NCBI RefSeq assembly: GCF_004798905.1
Contig: NZ_SDMO01000011.1
Span: 58,524 to 122,523 of the forward strand
DNA: 64,000 nucleotides
Direction of reading: 5' to 3'
Source: Halomonas borealis
Lineage (GTDB): Bacteria > Pseudomonadota > Gammaproteobacteria > Pseudomonadales > Halomonadaceae
Made by a program: the position numbers and the translations under genes. The notes beneath the pieces were generated by a model. That model did no database searches. It was not told where the DNA came from and saw only the letters and a list, made by a program, of their open reading frames with translations. Below, piece by piece: positions 1-8,446 of this stretch. Within the stretch, counting starts at the first letter, position 1. Every line of letters starts with the position of its first letter.

Positions 1-453
1 GCCCTGTCGGTGGCCAACGGCCAGGTGGACGTCGCCACCTTCAACACCGAGGGAATGGAGCGTCTGGAAGAGATTCATCCGGACAAGGCCGAGCAGATCA
101 AGGTGATCTGGCAGTCGCCGCTGATCCCCTCCGACCCGCTGGTATGGCGCGAGAACCTGTCCGGCGAGCTCAAGGACGAGTTGCGCGACTTCTTCTATGC
201 CTACGGCGAGACCGAGGCCGAGCAGGCGGTTCTCGAGCCGCTGCAGTGGTCCGGCTTCGCGATGTCCAGCAACGATCAGCTGTTGCCCATCCGCCAGCTC
301 GAGCTGTTCAAGCAACGCGCCCAGGTCGAGGCCGACGAGAGCCTGTCCGTCGCCGAGCGTGAGGCCGAACTGGCCGATCTCGACGCGCGGCTAGACGAGC
401 TGAATGCCCGCCTCGAGGCGGTTGAGACCGAGGCCACCGCCCAGGCCAGCTGA
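1..453 (+). CDS. phnD: Phosphonate ABC transporter substrate-binding protein PhnD (5' truncated by window edge)
   Basis: The frame is open from base 1, so only the C-terminal 150 residues are present; the start and signal peptide lie outside. The visible part reads as the second lobe of a PhnD-type periplasmic phosphonate-binding protein, including [17 protein letters not shown], followed by the helical tail usual in this family. It would capture phosphonates in the periplasm and deliver them to the PhnC/PhnE importer. Identification rests on this resemblance and on being directly upstream of phnE and a full C-P lyase operon. The last 30-40 residues are Glu/Ala-rich and probably coiled coil. 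phnC would be expected just upstream, outside the window. Confidence 0.88.
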   Translation, partial: ALSVANGQVDVATFNTEGMERLEEIHPDKAEQIKVIWQSPLIPSDPLVWRENLSGELKDELRDFFYAYGETEAEQAVLEPLQWSGFAMSSNDQLLPIRQLELFKQRAQVEADESLSVAEREAELADLDARLDELNARLEAVETEATAQAS

Positions 454-469
454 GCCGATCCACAGGAGC

Positions 470-492
470 GGGAGGGGCGAGCCGCCCCTCCC
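470..492 (+). promoter_or_regulatory. Perfect intercistronic hairpin between phnD and phnE
   Basis: Ten-base arms GGGAGGGGCG and CGCCCCTCCC are separated by the loop AGC in the 55-base gap between the phnD stop and the phnE start. No T-run follows, so it is not a classical terminator. A stable stem after a binding-protein gene often protects the upstream mRNA from 3' decay, raising PhnD over the membrane subunit. That role is inferred. Confidence 0.6.
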
Positions 493-508
493 TCTGGAGC
501 CAAGTACC

Positions 509-1300
509 ATGAGTCAATCTTCCACCCTCGATACCGCTGCGGCCGGCAAGCGCGGCTGGACCACGCTGCTGGGCTGGGCGGTCGCCTTGGGCGTGCTTTC
601 CTGGGCCTGGCAGGGCGCCGAGATGCGGCCCGGCCTGCTGGTCACCAACGCCGACAACATGGCCGACCTGGCCGGTGATTTCTTCCCACTGGCCCTCGGC
701 AACCTGGGGCACTACGTCGATCAGATGCTGGTCACCGTGCAGATCGCCATCTGGGGCACCCTGCTGGCGGTGCTGGTGGCGATACCGGCCAGCCTGCTGT
801 CCTCCGAGAACCTCACGCCCTGGTGGGTCCATCATCCGATGCGTCGGCTGATGGACGCCTGCCGCGCCATCAACGAGCTGGTGTTCGCCATGCTGTTCGT
901 GGTCGCGGTGGGGCTGGGGCCCTTCGCCGGCACCCTGGCGCTGTTCATCCACACCACCGGCGTGCTCGCCAAGCTGTTCTCCGAGGCCGTGGAGGCCAGT
1001 GAGGCCGGCCCCATGGAGGGTATCCGGGTCACCGGCGCGGGGCGCATCGAGGAGATCATCTTCGGGCTGATCCCCCAGGTGCTGCCGTTGTGGATCTCGG
1101 TGAGCCTGTATCGCTTCGAGTCCAACATCCGCTCGGCCACCGTGCTCGGCATGGTCGGTGGCGGCGGCATCGGCGTGGCGCTATGGGAAACCATGCGCGG
1201 TTTCCAGTACCAGGAAACGGCCACCATCATGCTGGTGATCATCGTCGCGGTGACCCTGCTCGACATGGCCTCCCAGCGCGTGCGCAAGCGCTTCATCTGA
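509..1300 (+). CDS. phnE: Phosphonate ABC transporter permease PhnE
   Basis: A 263-residue inner-membrane permease for phosphonates. Hydrophobic segments lie near residues 17-35, 72-98, 122-150, 190-202 and 237-252. The cytoplasmic EAA loop that docks on the ATPase is visible around residues 159-192 ([20 protein letters not shown], then a Gly-rich stretch). The ATG at 509 was chosen because it opens right after the phnD gap and gives the usual family length; an in-frame extension to 404 would run back into phnD. Works with PhnD and an ATPase (PhnC) not seen here. The downstream gap to phnF is 45 bases. Confidence 0.93.
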   Translation: MSQSSTLDTAAAGKRGWTTLLGWAVALGVLSWAWQGAEMRPGLLVTNADNMADLAGDFFPLALGNLGHYVDQMLVTVQIAIWGTLLAVLVAIPASLLSSENLTPWWVHHPMRRLMDACRAINELVFAMLFVVAVGLGPFAGTLALFIHTTGVLAKLFSEAVEASEAGPMEGIRVTGAGRIEEIIFGLIPQVLPLWISVSLYRFESNIRSATVLGMVGGGGIGVALWETMRGFQYQETATIMLVIIVAVTLLDMASQRVRKRFI

Positions 1301-1310
1301 CCCGATTGCC

Positions 1311-1330
1311 GACGCTTCTAGGGAAGCGTC
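1311..1330 (+). promoter_or_regulatory. Hairpin between phnE and phnF
   Basis: Arms GACGCTTC and GAAGCGTC flank a TAGG loop immediately after phnE and just before the phnF ribosome-binding site (AGGAGG at 1336-1341). Only two T residues follow, so at most it attenuates transcription or marks an mRNA processing boundary between transporter and lyase parts of the operon. Confidence 0.45.
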
Positions 1331-1345
1331 TTGCCAGGAGGCGAG

Positions 1346-2107
1346 ATGTCTAGACAACGTTCCGCGACCGGCGCCCCCCCGCCCCGCTACCGCACCCTGG
1401 CCGACACCCTGGCCCGGGAGGTGCGCACCGACTACGGCCCTGGCGACCTGCTGCCCGCCGAATCCCGGCTGGCCACGCGCTTCGCCGTCAATCGCCACAC
1501 CGTGCGCCGGGCCCTGGACGAGCTGGTTGCCGCCGGCATGGTCACCCGCCACCAGGGACTTGGCACTCAGGTCGTCGACCGCCGCCTGGACTACGCCGTC
1601 AACGCCGCTAGCAAGGTCACCCACAACCTGGCTGAGCAGGGCCTGGCCACCGAGACCCGCTGCCTGAACCAGGGGCTCGACGAGGCGCCCGATGCGATCG
1701 CCCGGCGCTTCGCCCGAGCCGCCGGCGAGCCCCTGCTCTGCGTGGAGACGCTGCGCCGGGTCGACGGCTCCCCGTTGCTGCGGCTGCGCCATTGGTTCGA
1801 TCCGGCGCGGGTGCCGGGCTGGGTCGACCGTTATCGCGGCGGCTCCACCCGGGTGCTACTCGAGCGGCACTACGGCCTGCGCCTGCAGCGTCGCCGGGTG
1901 CGCCTCGAGGCGTTCTCGGCCGACCCCGAGGACAGTCGCCTGTTGCAGTGCCCCCACCGGGCGCCGCTGATGGCGCTGACCAGCGACAACGTCGACGCGG
2001 CCGGCCGCCTGGTGGAGGTCTCGGTCGGCCGCGCCCGGGCCGACCGCCTGGCCTATCACATCGACTTCGATCACTCCCTGACGGACCCCGACGAGGTGTT
2101 CCCATGA
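1346..2107 (+). CDS. phnF: GntR/HutC-family phosphonate operon regulator PhnF
   Basis: A 253-residue transcription factor. An N-terminal GntR winged helix occupies roughly residues 14-82, with PAESRLATRFAVNRHTVRRA as the recognition region. A UTRA ligand-binding domain follows (about residues 95-245). Start ATG 1346 sits five bases after AGGAGG; an upstream in-frame TTG at 1331 lies inside that site and was rejected. It overlaps phnG by ATGA. It is expected to repress or tune the phn genes by sensing a phosphonate-pathway metabolite, as known for PhnF proteins; no operator was identified with confidence. Confidence 0.9.
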   Translation: MSRQRSATGAPPPRYRTLADTLAREVRTDYGPGDLLPAESRLATRFAVNRHTVRRALDELVAAGMVTRHQGLGTQVVDRRLDYAVNAASKVTHNLAEQGLATETRCLNQGLDEAPDAIARRFARAAGEPLLCVETLRRVDGSPLLRLRHWFDPARVPGWVDRYRGGSTRVLLERHYGLRLQRRRVRLEAFSADPEDSRLLQCPHRAPLMALTSDNVDAAGRLVEVSVGRARADRLAYHIDFDHSLTDPDEVFP

Positions 2108-2559
2108 ATCAGACCCATCTGCCCCAGACCCCGACCCAGCGTCAGCGCCTGCTGGCCCTGACCTCCCGCGAACGCTTGGAAGAAGGCTGGGCCGAGCTGG
2201 CCCTCCCCGTGGACCACCGCTGCGTGCGTGGCCCCGAGACCGGCATGGCCATGGTGCGAGGCCGCATGGGCGGTACCGGCAACGCCTTCAACCTCGGCGA
2301 GATGACCCTGAGCCGGGCCAGCGTGGTGCTCGACGATGGCGCCCCGCTGGGCCACGGCTGGGTGGCCGGCCGTGACCATCGCCATGCCGAACTGATCGCC
2401 CTGGTCGACGCCTGTGCCCATCGCCCCGAGTGGGCCGAGCGCATCGACGCCGAGCTGATGGGCCCCCTGGCCCGGGAACTGGACGCGGCCCGCGAGCAGG
2501 ACTCGCGCACCGCGGCGGCGACCCGGGTGGACTTCTTCACGATGGTACGAGGCGAATGA
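2104..2559 (+). CDS. phnG: C-P lyase core subunit PhnG
   Basis: A 151-residue subunit of the PhnGHIJ core complex, which with PhnI forms ribose 1-phosphonate triphosphate from ATP and alkylphosphonate. The family pattern is visible: FNLGEMTLSRASV, GHGWVAGRDHRHAEL and the C-terminal TRVDFFTMVRGE. The ATG overlaps the phnF stop (ATGA), and the next gene overlaps this one in the same way, indicating translational coupling across the operon. Length and sequence are normal for the family. Confidence 0.94.
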   Translation: MNQTHLPQTPTQRQRLLALTSRERLEEGWAELALPVDHRCVRGPETGMAMVRGRMGGTGNAFNLGEMTLSRASVVLDDGAPLGHGWVAGRDHRHAELIALVDACAHRPEWAERIDAELMGPLARELDAAREQDSRTAAATRVDFFTMVRGE

Positions 2560-3200
2560 CGATGCGCTGGCAAGCCTTTTCCGATCCCGTCCAGGACGGG
2601 CAACGCCACTTCCGGCAGGTGCTCGCGGCCATGGCCGAGCCGGGCACCCTGCATGACGCCGCCGCCCCGGCGGTGCCCGAGGACGCGGCCATCGCCCCGG
2701 CCCTGTGGGCGACCCTGCTGTCGCTGTGCGACCTGGACACCTCGCTGTGGATCGCCCCGGGCCTCGAGGCCGGCGGCCTGGCCGATGCGGTGACCTTCCA
2801 CACCGGCTGCCGGCTGGCCTCGGCACCCGACGAGGCCGACTTCGCCCTGGTCACCCCGGGCGTGCTGGCTGGTCCAGGCCGAGATTCCACCCCGGCCTTC
2901 GCCGAGGGCAGCGACGCCTACCCCGACCGAGGGTCCACCCTGCTGGTGGTTCTCGACACCCTGGCCGAGGGCGGTCACTGGCGGCTGGCCGGGCCTGGCA
3001 TCCCCGATTCTAGAGACCTGGACGTGGGCGAGGCGACGCCGTTGATGACGCGCCTGGCCGCCAACCAGGTCCGTTTCCCGCGCGGGCTGGACGCCATCCT
3101 CGGCTGTGGCGAGCGTCTGGTGGCGATTCCCCGCAGCACACGCATCGAGGCTTCCGTTTCCGCTACCCCCGAGGAGGATCGCGCATGTACGTCGCAGTGA
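2556..3200 (+). CDS. phnH: C-P lyase core subunit PhnH
   Basis: A 214-residue member of the PhnH family, which adopts a PLP-transferase-like fold without catalytic residues and is part of the C-P lyase core complex. Recognisable segments are the N-terminal DPVQDGQRHFRQVLAAMAEP and FPRGLDAILGCGERLVAIPR near the C-terminus. The ATG at 2556 overlaps the phnG stop; a second ATG two codons later (2562) is an alternative start. The last 16 bases overlap phnI. Confidence 0.93.
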   Translation: MTMRWQAFSDPVQDGQRHFRQVLAAMAEPGTLHDAAAPAVPEDAAIAPALWATLLSLCDLDTSLWIAPGLEAGGLADAVTFHTGCRLASAPDEADFALVTPGVLAGPGRDSTPAFAEGSDAYPDRGSTLLVVLDTLAEGGHWRLAGPGIPDSRDLDVGEATPLMTRLAANQVRFPRGLDAILGCGERLVAIPRSTRIEASVSATPEEDRACTSQ

Positions 3201-4354
3201 AAGGCGGCGAGCAGGCCATCGCCAACGCCCACCGCTGGCTGGCGGATCGCCGCCGCGGCGACCGTGACCGGGACGAGCTCTCGGTGGCCCAACTCGCCGA
3301 TCAGATGAACCTGGCCGTGGACCGGGTGATGGCCGAGGCCTCGCTCTTTGATCCCGAGCTCGCCGCTCTGGCCCTCAAGCAGGCCAGCGGCGACCTGGTC
3401 GAGGCGGTGTTCCTGCTGCGTGCCTATCGCACCACACTGCCGCGGCTGGCCGAGACGCTGCCGCTGGACACCGGTGCCATACGGCTCGAGCGGCGTGTCA
3501 GCGCCACCTACAAGGACGTTCCCGGTGGCCAGGTGCTCGGCCCGACCTACGACTACACCCATCGGCTGCTGGACTTCCTGCAACTGGCCGATGGCGAAGT
3601 GCCCGCGCCGGCGCGTACCGAGCAGGCCCTCGAGGCCTGCCCGCCGATCCTTGACCAGCTTGACGCCGAGGGACTGATCGAACGCGAGACCGATGACGGT
3701 GCCGCGCCCTACGACATCACCCGGGACCCGCCCGACTTCCCGGTCGATCGCGCCACCCGCCTGCAGATGCTGGCCCGGGGCGACGAGGGTTACTTGCTGG
3801 CGCTGAGCTATTCGACCCAGCGCGGCTATGGCCGCAACCATCCCTTCGCCGGCGAGATCCGCATCGGCATGCTGGAGGTGGAGATCGCCGTGGAGGAGTG
3901 CGATGCGCCGGTGTGCATCGGCGAGATCGCGGTCAGCGAGTGCCAGATGATCAACCAGTTCGCCGGCTCCCGTGAGCTGGCCCCCCAGTTCACCCGCGGC
4001 TACGGCCTGGCGTTCGGCCGCAATGAGCGCAAGACCATGGCCATGGCGCTGGTCGACCGGGCGCTGCGCGCCGAGGAGCTGGGCGAGCCGGTGGCGAGCC
4101 CCGCCCAGCAGCCCGAGTTCGTGCTGGCGCATGCCGACAGCGTCGAGGCTGCGGGCTTCGTCTCTCACCTCAAGCTGCCTCACTACGTGGACTTCCAGTC
4201 CGAACTGGAGCTGCTCCGCCGGCTGCGTCGTGCCCACGCCCAGCCCCCAACCGACGACGCCGAGGGGGGAGGCCAGGCGACCGATGACGGAAGCAAGGAA
4301 CCGGCACCGGCGGCCCCCCAGGCCTCTAGAGAAACCGAGCAGGTGGCCCCATGA
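3185..4354 (+). CDS. phnI: C-P lyase core subunit PhnI (nucleosidase)
   Basis: A 389-residue protein. PhnI removes adenine from ATP and, with PhnG and PhnH, attaches the phosphonate to ribose C1. Family landmarks are MYVAVKGGEQAI at the N-terminus, GYGRNHPFAGEIRIG near residue 215, and LPHYVDFQSELELLR near residue 327. The last 45 residues are a low-complexity tail rich in Pro, Ala, Gln, Asp and Glu that extends past the normal end of the family (the E. coli protein is about 35 residues shorter). It overlaps phnH by 16 bases and phnJ by ATGA. Confidence 0.94.
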   Translation: MYVAVKGGEQAIANAHRWLADRRRGDRDRDELSVAQLADQMNLAVDRVMAEASLFDPELAALALKQASGDLVEAVFLLRAYRTTLPRLAETLPLDTGAIRLERRVSATYKDVPGGQVLGPTYDYTHRLLDFLQLADGEVPAPARTEQALEACPPILDQLDAEGLIERETDDGAAPYDITRDPPDFPVDRATRLQMLARGDEGYLLALSYSTQRGYGRNHPFAGEIRIGMLEVEIAVEECDAPVCIGEIAVSECQMINQFAGSRELAPQFTRGYGLAFGRNERKTMAMALVDRALRAEELGEPVASPAQQPEFVLAHADSVEAAGFVSHLKLPHYVDFQSELELLRRLRRAHAQPPTDDAEGGGQATDDGSKEPAPAAPQASRETEQVAP

Positions 4355-5184
4355 ACGGTTATAACTTCGCCTATCTCGACGAACAGACCAAGCGCATGAT
4401 CCGTCGCGGCCTGCTCAAGGCGGTGGCCATTCCCGGCTACCAGGTGCCCTTCGGCGGCCGTGAGATGCCCATGCCCTACGGCTGGGGCACCGGCGGCATG
4501 CAGCTGACCGCCAGCATCCTCGGCCAGGACGACGTGCTCAAGGTGATCGACCAGGGGGCCGACGACACCACCAATGCGGTGAGCATCCGCGCCTTCTTCG
4601 AGCGCGTGGCCGGTGTCGATACCACCACCGCCACCACCGAGGCTGACGTCATCCAGACCCGCCACCGGATCCCAGAGACGCCGCTTGCGGCCGGCCAGAT
4701 CCTGGTCTTCCAGGTGCCGATCCCCGAGCCGCTGCGCTTCATCGAGCCGAGCGAGGAGGAGACCCGAGTGATGCACGCCCTGGAGGAGTACGGGGTGATG
4801 CACGTCAAGCTCTACGAGGACATCGCTCGTCATGGCCACATCGCCACCACCTACGCCTACCCGGTGAAGGTCGACGGCCGCTACGTGGCCGACCCCTCGC
4901 CGATCCCCAAGTTCGACAACCCCAAGCTGCACATGAGTGATGCGCTGATGCTGTTCGGTGCCGGGCGCGAGAAGCGTCTATACGCTATTCCTCCCCACAC
5001 CCGGGTCGAGAGCCTGGACTTCGAGGACCATCCCTTCGAGGTCCAGGAGTGGGGCGAATCCTGTGCGCTGTGCGGCGCCCGGGACAGTTTCCTCGACGAG
5101 GTGATCACCGATGACCAGGGCGGGCGCATGTTCGTCTGCTCGGATACCGACTACTGCCAGCGTCGTCAGGAGGAAGTGGCATGA
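4351..5184 (+). CDS. phnJ: Carbon-phosphorus lyase PhnJ (radical SAM)
   Basis: The 277-residue catalytic subunit that cleaves the C-P bond of ribose 1-phosphonate 5-phosphate using a [4Fe-4S] cluster and S-adenosylmethionine. Cys238, Cys241, Cys263 and Cys269 are present (CALC, then FVCSDTDYC), the same spacing as the E. coli set of three cluster ligands plus the catalytic Cys. The N-terminal FAYLDEQTKRMIRRGLLKAV and PMPYGWGTGGMQ are family hallmarks. All four Cys are intact, so the enzyme should be active. Confidence 0.97.
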   Translation: MNGYNFAYLDEQTKRMIRRGLLKAVAIPGYQVPFGGREMPMPYGWGTGGMQLTASILGQDDVLKVIDQGADDTTNAVSIRAFFERVAGVDTTTATTEADVIQTRHRIPETPLAAGQILVFQVPIPEPLRFIEPSEEETRVMHALEEYGVMHVKLYEDIARHGHIATTYAYPVKVDGRYVADPSPIPKFDNPKLHMSDALMLFGAGREKRLYAIPPHTRVESLDFEDHPFEVQEWGESCALCGARDSFLDEVITDDQGGRMFVCSDTDYCQRRQEEVA

Positions 5185-5999
5185 AGCGTCCGCAACTGGA
5201 GCGCCCTGGCCTGTTGGAGGCCCGCGACGTCACCCGGCTCTATGGGCCCGGCAAGGGCTGCGAGGGCATCGACTTCCGCCTGCACGAGGGCGAGGTGCTA
5301 GGCATCGTCGGCGAGTCGGGGTCCGGAAAGTCGACCCTGCTGCGCACCCTGTCCGGTATGGAGACGCCTGATGCCGGCCGGGTCATCTATCACTCCTCCG
5401 TCGACCGAGGCCACGACGGGGCGGCTCAAGACGGCGAGCTCGACCTCTACGCCATCGGTGAGGCCCGACGCCGCGCCCTGCTGCGCATGGAGTGGGGACT
5501 GGTCCACCAGAACCCCCGCGACGGCCTGCGCCTCGGCGTATCCGCCGGCGCCAATATCGGCGAGCGGCTGATGGCCCTGGGCGAGCGCCACTACGGCCAG
5601 TTGCGGGCCGCCGGCCAGGACTGGATGGGCCGGGTCGAGCTCGATCCGGGGCGCATCGACGACGCCCCCCAACACTTCTCCGGCGGCATGCAGCAGCGCC
5701 TGCAAATCGCCCGCACCCTGGTCACCCGGCCGCGGCTGGTGTTCATGGACGAGCCCACCGGGGGCCTGGACGTCTCGGTGCAGGCGCGGCTGCTCGACAT
5801 GCTGCGCACCCTGGTCCGCGAGCTGGGGTTGTCTGTGGTGCTGGTGACCCACGACCTGGCGGTGGCACGGCTGCTCGCCGACCGGCTGATGGTGATGCGC
5901 CGCGGCCGGGTGGTGGAAGCCGGCCTGACCGACCAGATCCTCGACGACCCGCAGCACGCCTACACCCAGCTGCTGGTGTCGTCGGTGCTGACGCCCTGA
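5181..5999 (+). CDS. phnK: C-P lyase-associated ABC ATPase PhnK
   Basis: A 272-residue soluble ABC protein. Walker A GESGSGKST lies near residue 44, the signature SGGMQQR near residue 166, and Walker B LVFMDEPTGG near residue 187, followed by a switch His in THDL. PhnK binds the PhnGHIJ core through PhnJ rather than a membrane permease. It overlaps phnJ by ATGA, and a 10-base gap with GAGGAG precedes phnL. It resembles oligopeptide-type ATPases, but its position in the cluster fixes the assignment. Confidence 0.94.
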   Translation: MKRPQLERPGLLEARDVTRLYGPGKGCEGIDFRLHEGEVLGIVGESGSGKSTLLRTLSGMETPDAGRVIYHSSVDRGHDGAAQDGELDLYAIGEARRRALLRMEWGLVHQNPRDGLRLGVSAGANIGERLMALGERHYGQLRAAGQDWMGRVELDPGRIDDAPQHFSGGMQQRLQIARTLVTRPRLVFMDEPTGGLDVSVQARLLDMLRTLVRELGLSVVLVTHDLAVARLLADRLMVMRRGRVVEAGLTDQILDDPQHAYTQLLVSSVLTP

Positions 6000-6009
6000 G
6001 GAGTTCGAG

Positions 6010-6756
6010 ATGACCGCCATGAACCAACCCTTCCTGAGCGTCGAATCGCTCGACAAGACCTTCGTGATCCACGGCCAAGGCGGGATGCGCCTGGAGGTGA
6101 TGCACGATCTATCGCTGACCCTCGCCCCCGGCGAGTGCCTGGTGCTGGCCGGGCGCAGCGGTATCGGCAAGAGCACCCTGCTGAAGATGCTCCACGGCAG
6201 CTACCGGGTCTCCGGTGGACGGCTGAGACTGCACTTCGAGGACGGTGAGCTGGAGCTCGCCGACCTGCCAGCCCAGGCCTGGCCGGCGCTGCGTCGCGAG
6301 GTGGTTGGCTACGTCAGCCAGTTCCTGCGCGTGGTGCCCCGGGTACCCACGGTGGAGGTGGTGATGGAGCCGCTGCTGGCTCGCGGCGTCGACCCCGCCG
6401 AGGCCCGCCCCCGGGCCGAGGCCTTGCTGGCCCGACTCAACCTGCCCGAGCGGTTGTGGTCGCTGCCTCCGGGCACCTTCTCCGGCGGCGAGCAACAGCG
6501 GGTCAACATCGCCCGGGGCTTCATCGCCGAGCACCCGCTGTTGCTGCTCGACGAGCCCACCGCCTCGCTGGACGCCGCCAATCGTGACGTGGTCGTCGAG
6601 CTGATCCGCGAGGCCAAGGCCCGCGGCACCGCCATGCTCGGTATCTTCCACGACGAGGACGTGCGCGAGCGGGTCGCCGACCGCCTGCTGCCCCTGGACC
6701 GCCATATGCTGGCCCGCGCCAGCGCCCCCCTGACCGATGCCCCGGAGATGCCGTGA
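6010..6756 (+). CDS. phnL: C-P lyase-associated ABC ATPase PhnL
   Basis: A 248-residue ABC ATPase of the LolD/PhnL type. Walker A GRSGIGKST, signature SGGEQQRVNIARG and Walker B LLLLDEPTAS are all intact. The insertion HFEDGELELADLPAQ between Walker A and the Q-loop is typical of PhnL. It is thought to join PhnK on the C-P lyase core. A second ATG lies four codons in (6022); the first has GAGGAGTTCGAG upstream and is preferred. The stop codon overlaps the phnM start by one base. Confidence 0.93.
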   Translation: MTAMNQPFLSVESLDKTFVIHGQGGMRLEVMHDLSLTLAPGECLVLAGRSGIGKSTLLKMLHGSYRVSGGRLRLHFEDGELELADLPAQAWPALRREVVGYVSQFLRVVPRVPTVEVVMEPLLARGVDPAEARPRAEALLARLNLPERLWSLPPGTFSGGEQQRVNIARGFIAEHPLLLLDEPTASLDAANRDVVVELIREAKARGTAMLGIFHDEDVRERVADRLLPLDRHMLARASAPLTDAPEMP

Positions 6757-7904
6757 TGACCGCTCCCGAACAGATCCTGACCAACGCTCGCCTGGTGCTC
6801 GACGACGAGGTCGTGACCGGCAGCCTGGCGATCCGCGATGGCCTCATCGCCGCCGTCGACGACGGCCCGAGCCGCTCCACCGCGGCCATCGACTGCGCCG
6901 GCGACTACCTGTTGCCGGGGCTCATCGAGCTGCACACCGATAACATGGAGAAGTACTTCCAGCCCCGGCCTAGGGTGGCCTGGCCGGGGCGCCAGGCGGC
7001 CCTGGCCCACGATGCCCAGATGGCCGCCAGCGGCATCACCACGGTGTTCGATGCGGTGTCGATCGGCGACGTGGACGAGCAGAGCATGCGCCACGGGGCG
7101 CTGCACGAGATGGTCGACGCCCTGGGGGGCATCGTCGACGATGGCCTGGCCCGGGTCGACCATCGCCTGCACCTGCGTTGCGAGGTCAGCCACCCGGAGA
7201 CCCTGACGCGCTTCGAGGCGCTGGCCGATACCCCGCTGTTGGGCCTGGTCTCGCTGATGGACCATGCCCCCGGGCAGCGCCAGTTCGCTAGCCTCGATGC
7301 CTATCGCACCTACTACCAGGGCAAGTACAGCCTCGACGACCGGGCCCTGGAGGCCTTCATCGCCAAGCAGTTGTCCAACAGCGAGCGCTACAGCGGCGAG
7401 CACCGCCGTGCCATCGCCGAGCGCAGCCGGGCGCTGGGCCTGGCGCTCGCCAGCCACGATGACGCCACCGTCGCTCACGTGGCGGAGAGCCGTGAGTACG
7501 GCACCCGGGTGGCCGAGTTCCCGACCACCCATGAGGCCGCCGAGGCCTCTCACCGCCAGGGCATGGCGGTGATGATGGGCGCTCCCAACGTGGTGCGCGG
7601 CGGCTCGCACTCCGGCAACATCGCCGCCGCCGAGCTGGTATGCCTCGGCGTGCTCGACATCCTCTCCTCGGACTACTATCCGGCGGCGTTGCTCGACGCG
7701 GTCTTCCGCATCGCCGACATGCCGGGCGGCTACTCATTGGCCCGCGCCGTGGCCACCGCGACCCGCCAACCGGCAGAGGCCGTGGGCCTCGCCGACCGGG
7801 GCCGGCTGGCCGAGGGGCTGCGCGCCGACCTGCTGAGGGTGCGCCGGGTCGACGGCCACCCCCTGGTGCAGCGGGTGTGGAGCGCCGGCAGGCAGGTGCA
7901 CTGA
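6756..7904 (+). CDS. phnM: Alpha-D-ribose 1-methylphosphonate 5-triphosphate diphosphatase PhnM
   Basis: A 382-residue amidohydrolase-fold enzyme that removes pyrophosphate from the ribose phosphonate triphosphate before C-P cleavage. Evidence: ELHTDNMEKYFQPRP (metal-binding start of the barrel), HDAQMAASGITTVFDA, and MMGAPNVVRGGSHSGN near residue 270, with LSSDYYP as the late Asp motif. A GTG one codon upstream (6753) is possible; ATG at 6756 is chosen because it forms the TGATG junction with phnL. The final A of the stop is shared with the phnN start. Confidence 0.94.
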   Translation: MTAPEQILTNARLVLDDEVVTGSLAIRDGLIAAVDDGPSRSTAAIDCAGDYLLPGLIELHTDNMEKYFQPRPRVAWPGRQAALAHDAQMAASGITTVFDAVSIGDVDEQSMRHGALHEMVDALGGIVDDGLARVDHRLHLRCEVSHPETLTRFEALADTPLLGLVSLMDHAPGQRQFASLDAYRTYYQGKYSLDDRALEAFIAKQLSNSERYSGEHRRAIAERSRALGLALASHDDATVAHVAESREYGTRVAEFPTTHEAAEASHRQGMAVMMGAPNVVRGGSHSGNIAAAELVCLGVLDILSSDYYPAALLDAVFRIADMPGGYSLARAVATATRQPAEAVGLADRGRLAEGLRADLLRVRRVDGHPLVQRVWSAGRQVH

Positions 7905-8446
7905 TGGGTCGCCTGGTCTATGTGATGGGGGCCAGCGGCGTGGGCAAGGATTCCCTGCTCGACGCCGCCCGGGCTCGACATCCCGATTGGTTGGTGGCGC
8001 ACCGTTACGTGACCCGCGACAGCGGGGCGTCCGAGAATTCCGTGGCGCTCAGCGCCGCGGAGTTCGCCTCGCGTCGACGGTCGGGACTCTTCTGCCTGAC
8101 CTGGCGGGCCCATGGCCTGGACTATGGGCTCGGCATCGAGCTCGAGGCCTGGCTATCCCGCGGTCGGGCGGTGCTGGTCAACGGCAGCCGCCGGGCCTTG
8201 CCCGACGCCCGTGCGCGCTTCGGGGATGCCCTGCTGCCGGTGCTGGTCACCGCCCCGGAGGCGGCGATCGCGGCGCGACTTCGGCAGCGTGGCCGCGAGG
8301 ACGAGGCCGCAATCGCCGCGCGGCTGGCACGTCACCGCGAACTGGCCGCGGCGCTGCCCGAGGTGGCCCGGGTCGACAATGGCGGCACGCTGGCCGAGAC
8401 GTTGTCCGGGTTGCGTGCGTTGCTCGATGAGGAGTGCCGGGCATGA
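7904..8446 (+). CDS. phnN: Ribose 1,5-bisphosphate phosphokinase PhnN
   Basis: A 180-residue P-loop kinase that converts ribose 1,5-bisphosphate to PRPP, feeding the product of C-P lyase back into nucleotide metabolism. The guanylate-kinase-like fold is shown by GASGVGKDS near residue 9 and RYVTRDSGASEN as the substrate-binding segment. The ATG at 7904 directly overlaps the phnM stop and yields the normal family length; in-frame upstream extension into phnM was rejected. phnO, which lies between phnN and phnP in E. coli, is missing here. Confidence 0.92.
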   Translation: MGRLVYVMGASGVGKDSLLDAARARHPDWLVAHRYVTRDSGASENSVALSAAEFASRRRSGLFCLTWRAHGLDYGLGIELEAWLSRGRAVLVNGSRRALPDARARFGDALLPVLVTAPEAAIAARLRQRGREDEAAIAARLARHRELAAALPEVARVDNGGTLAETLSGLRALLDEECRA

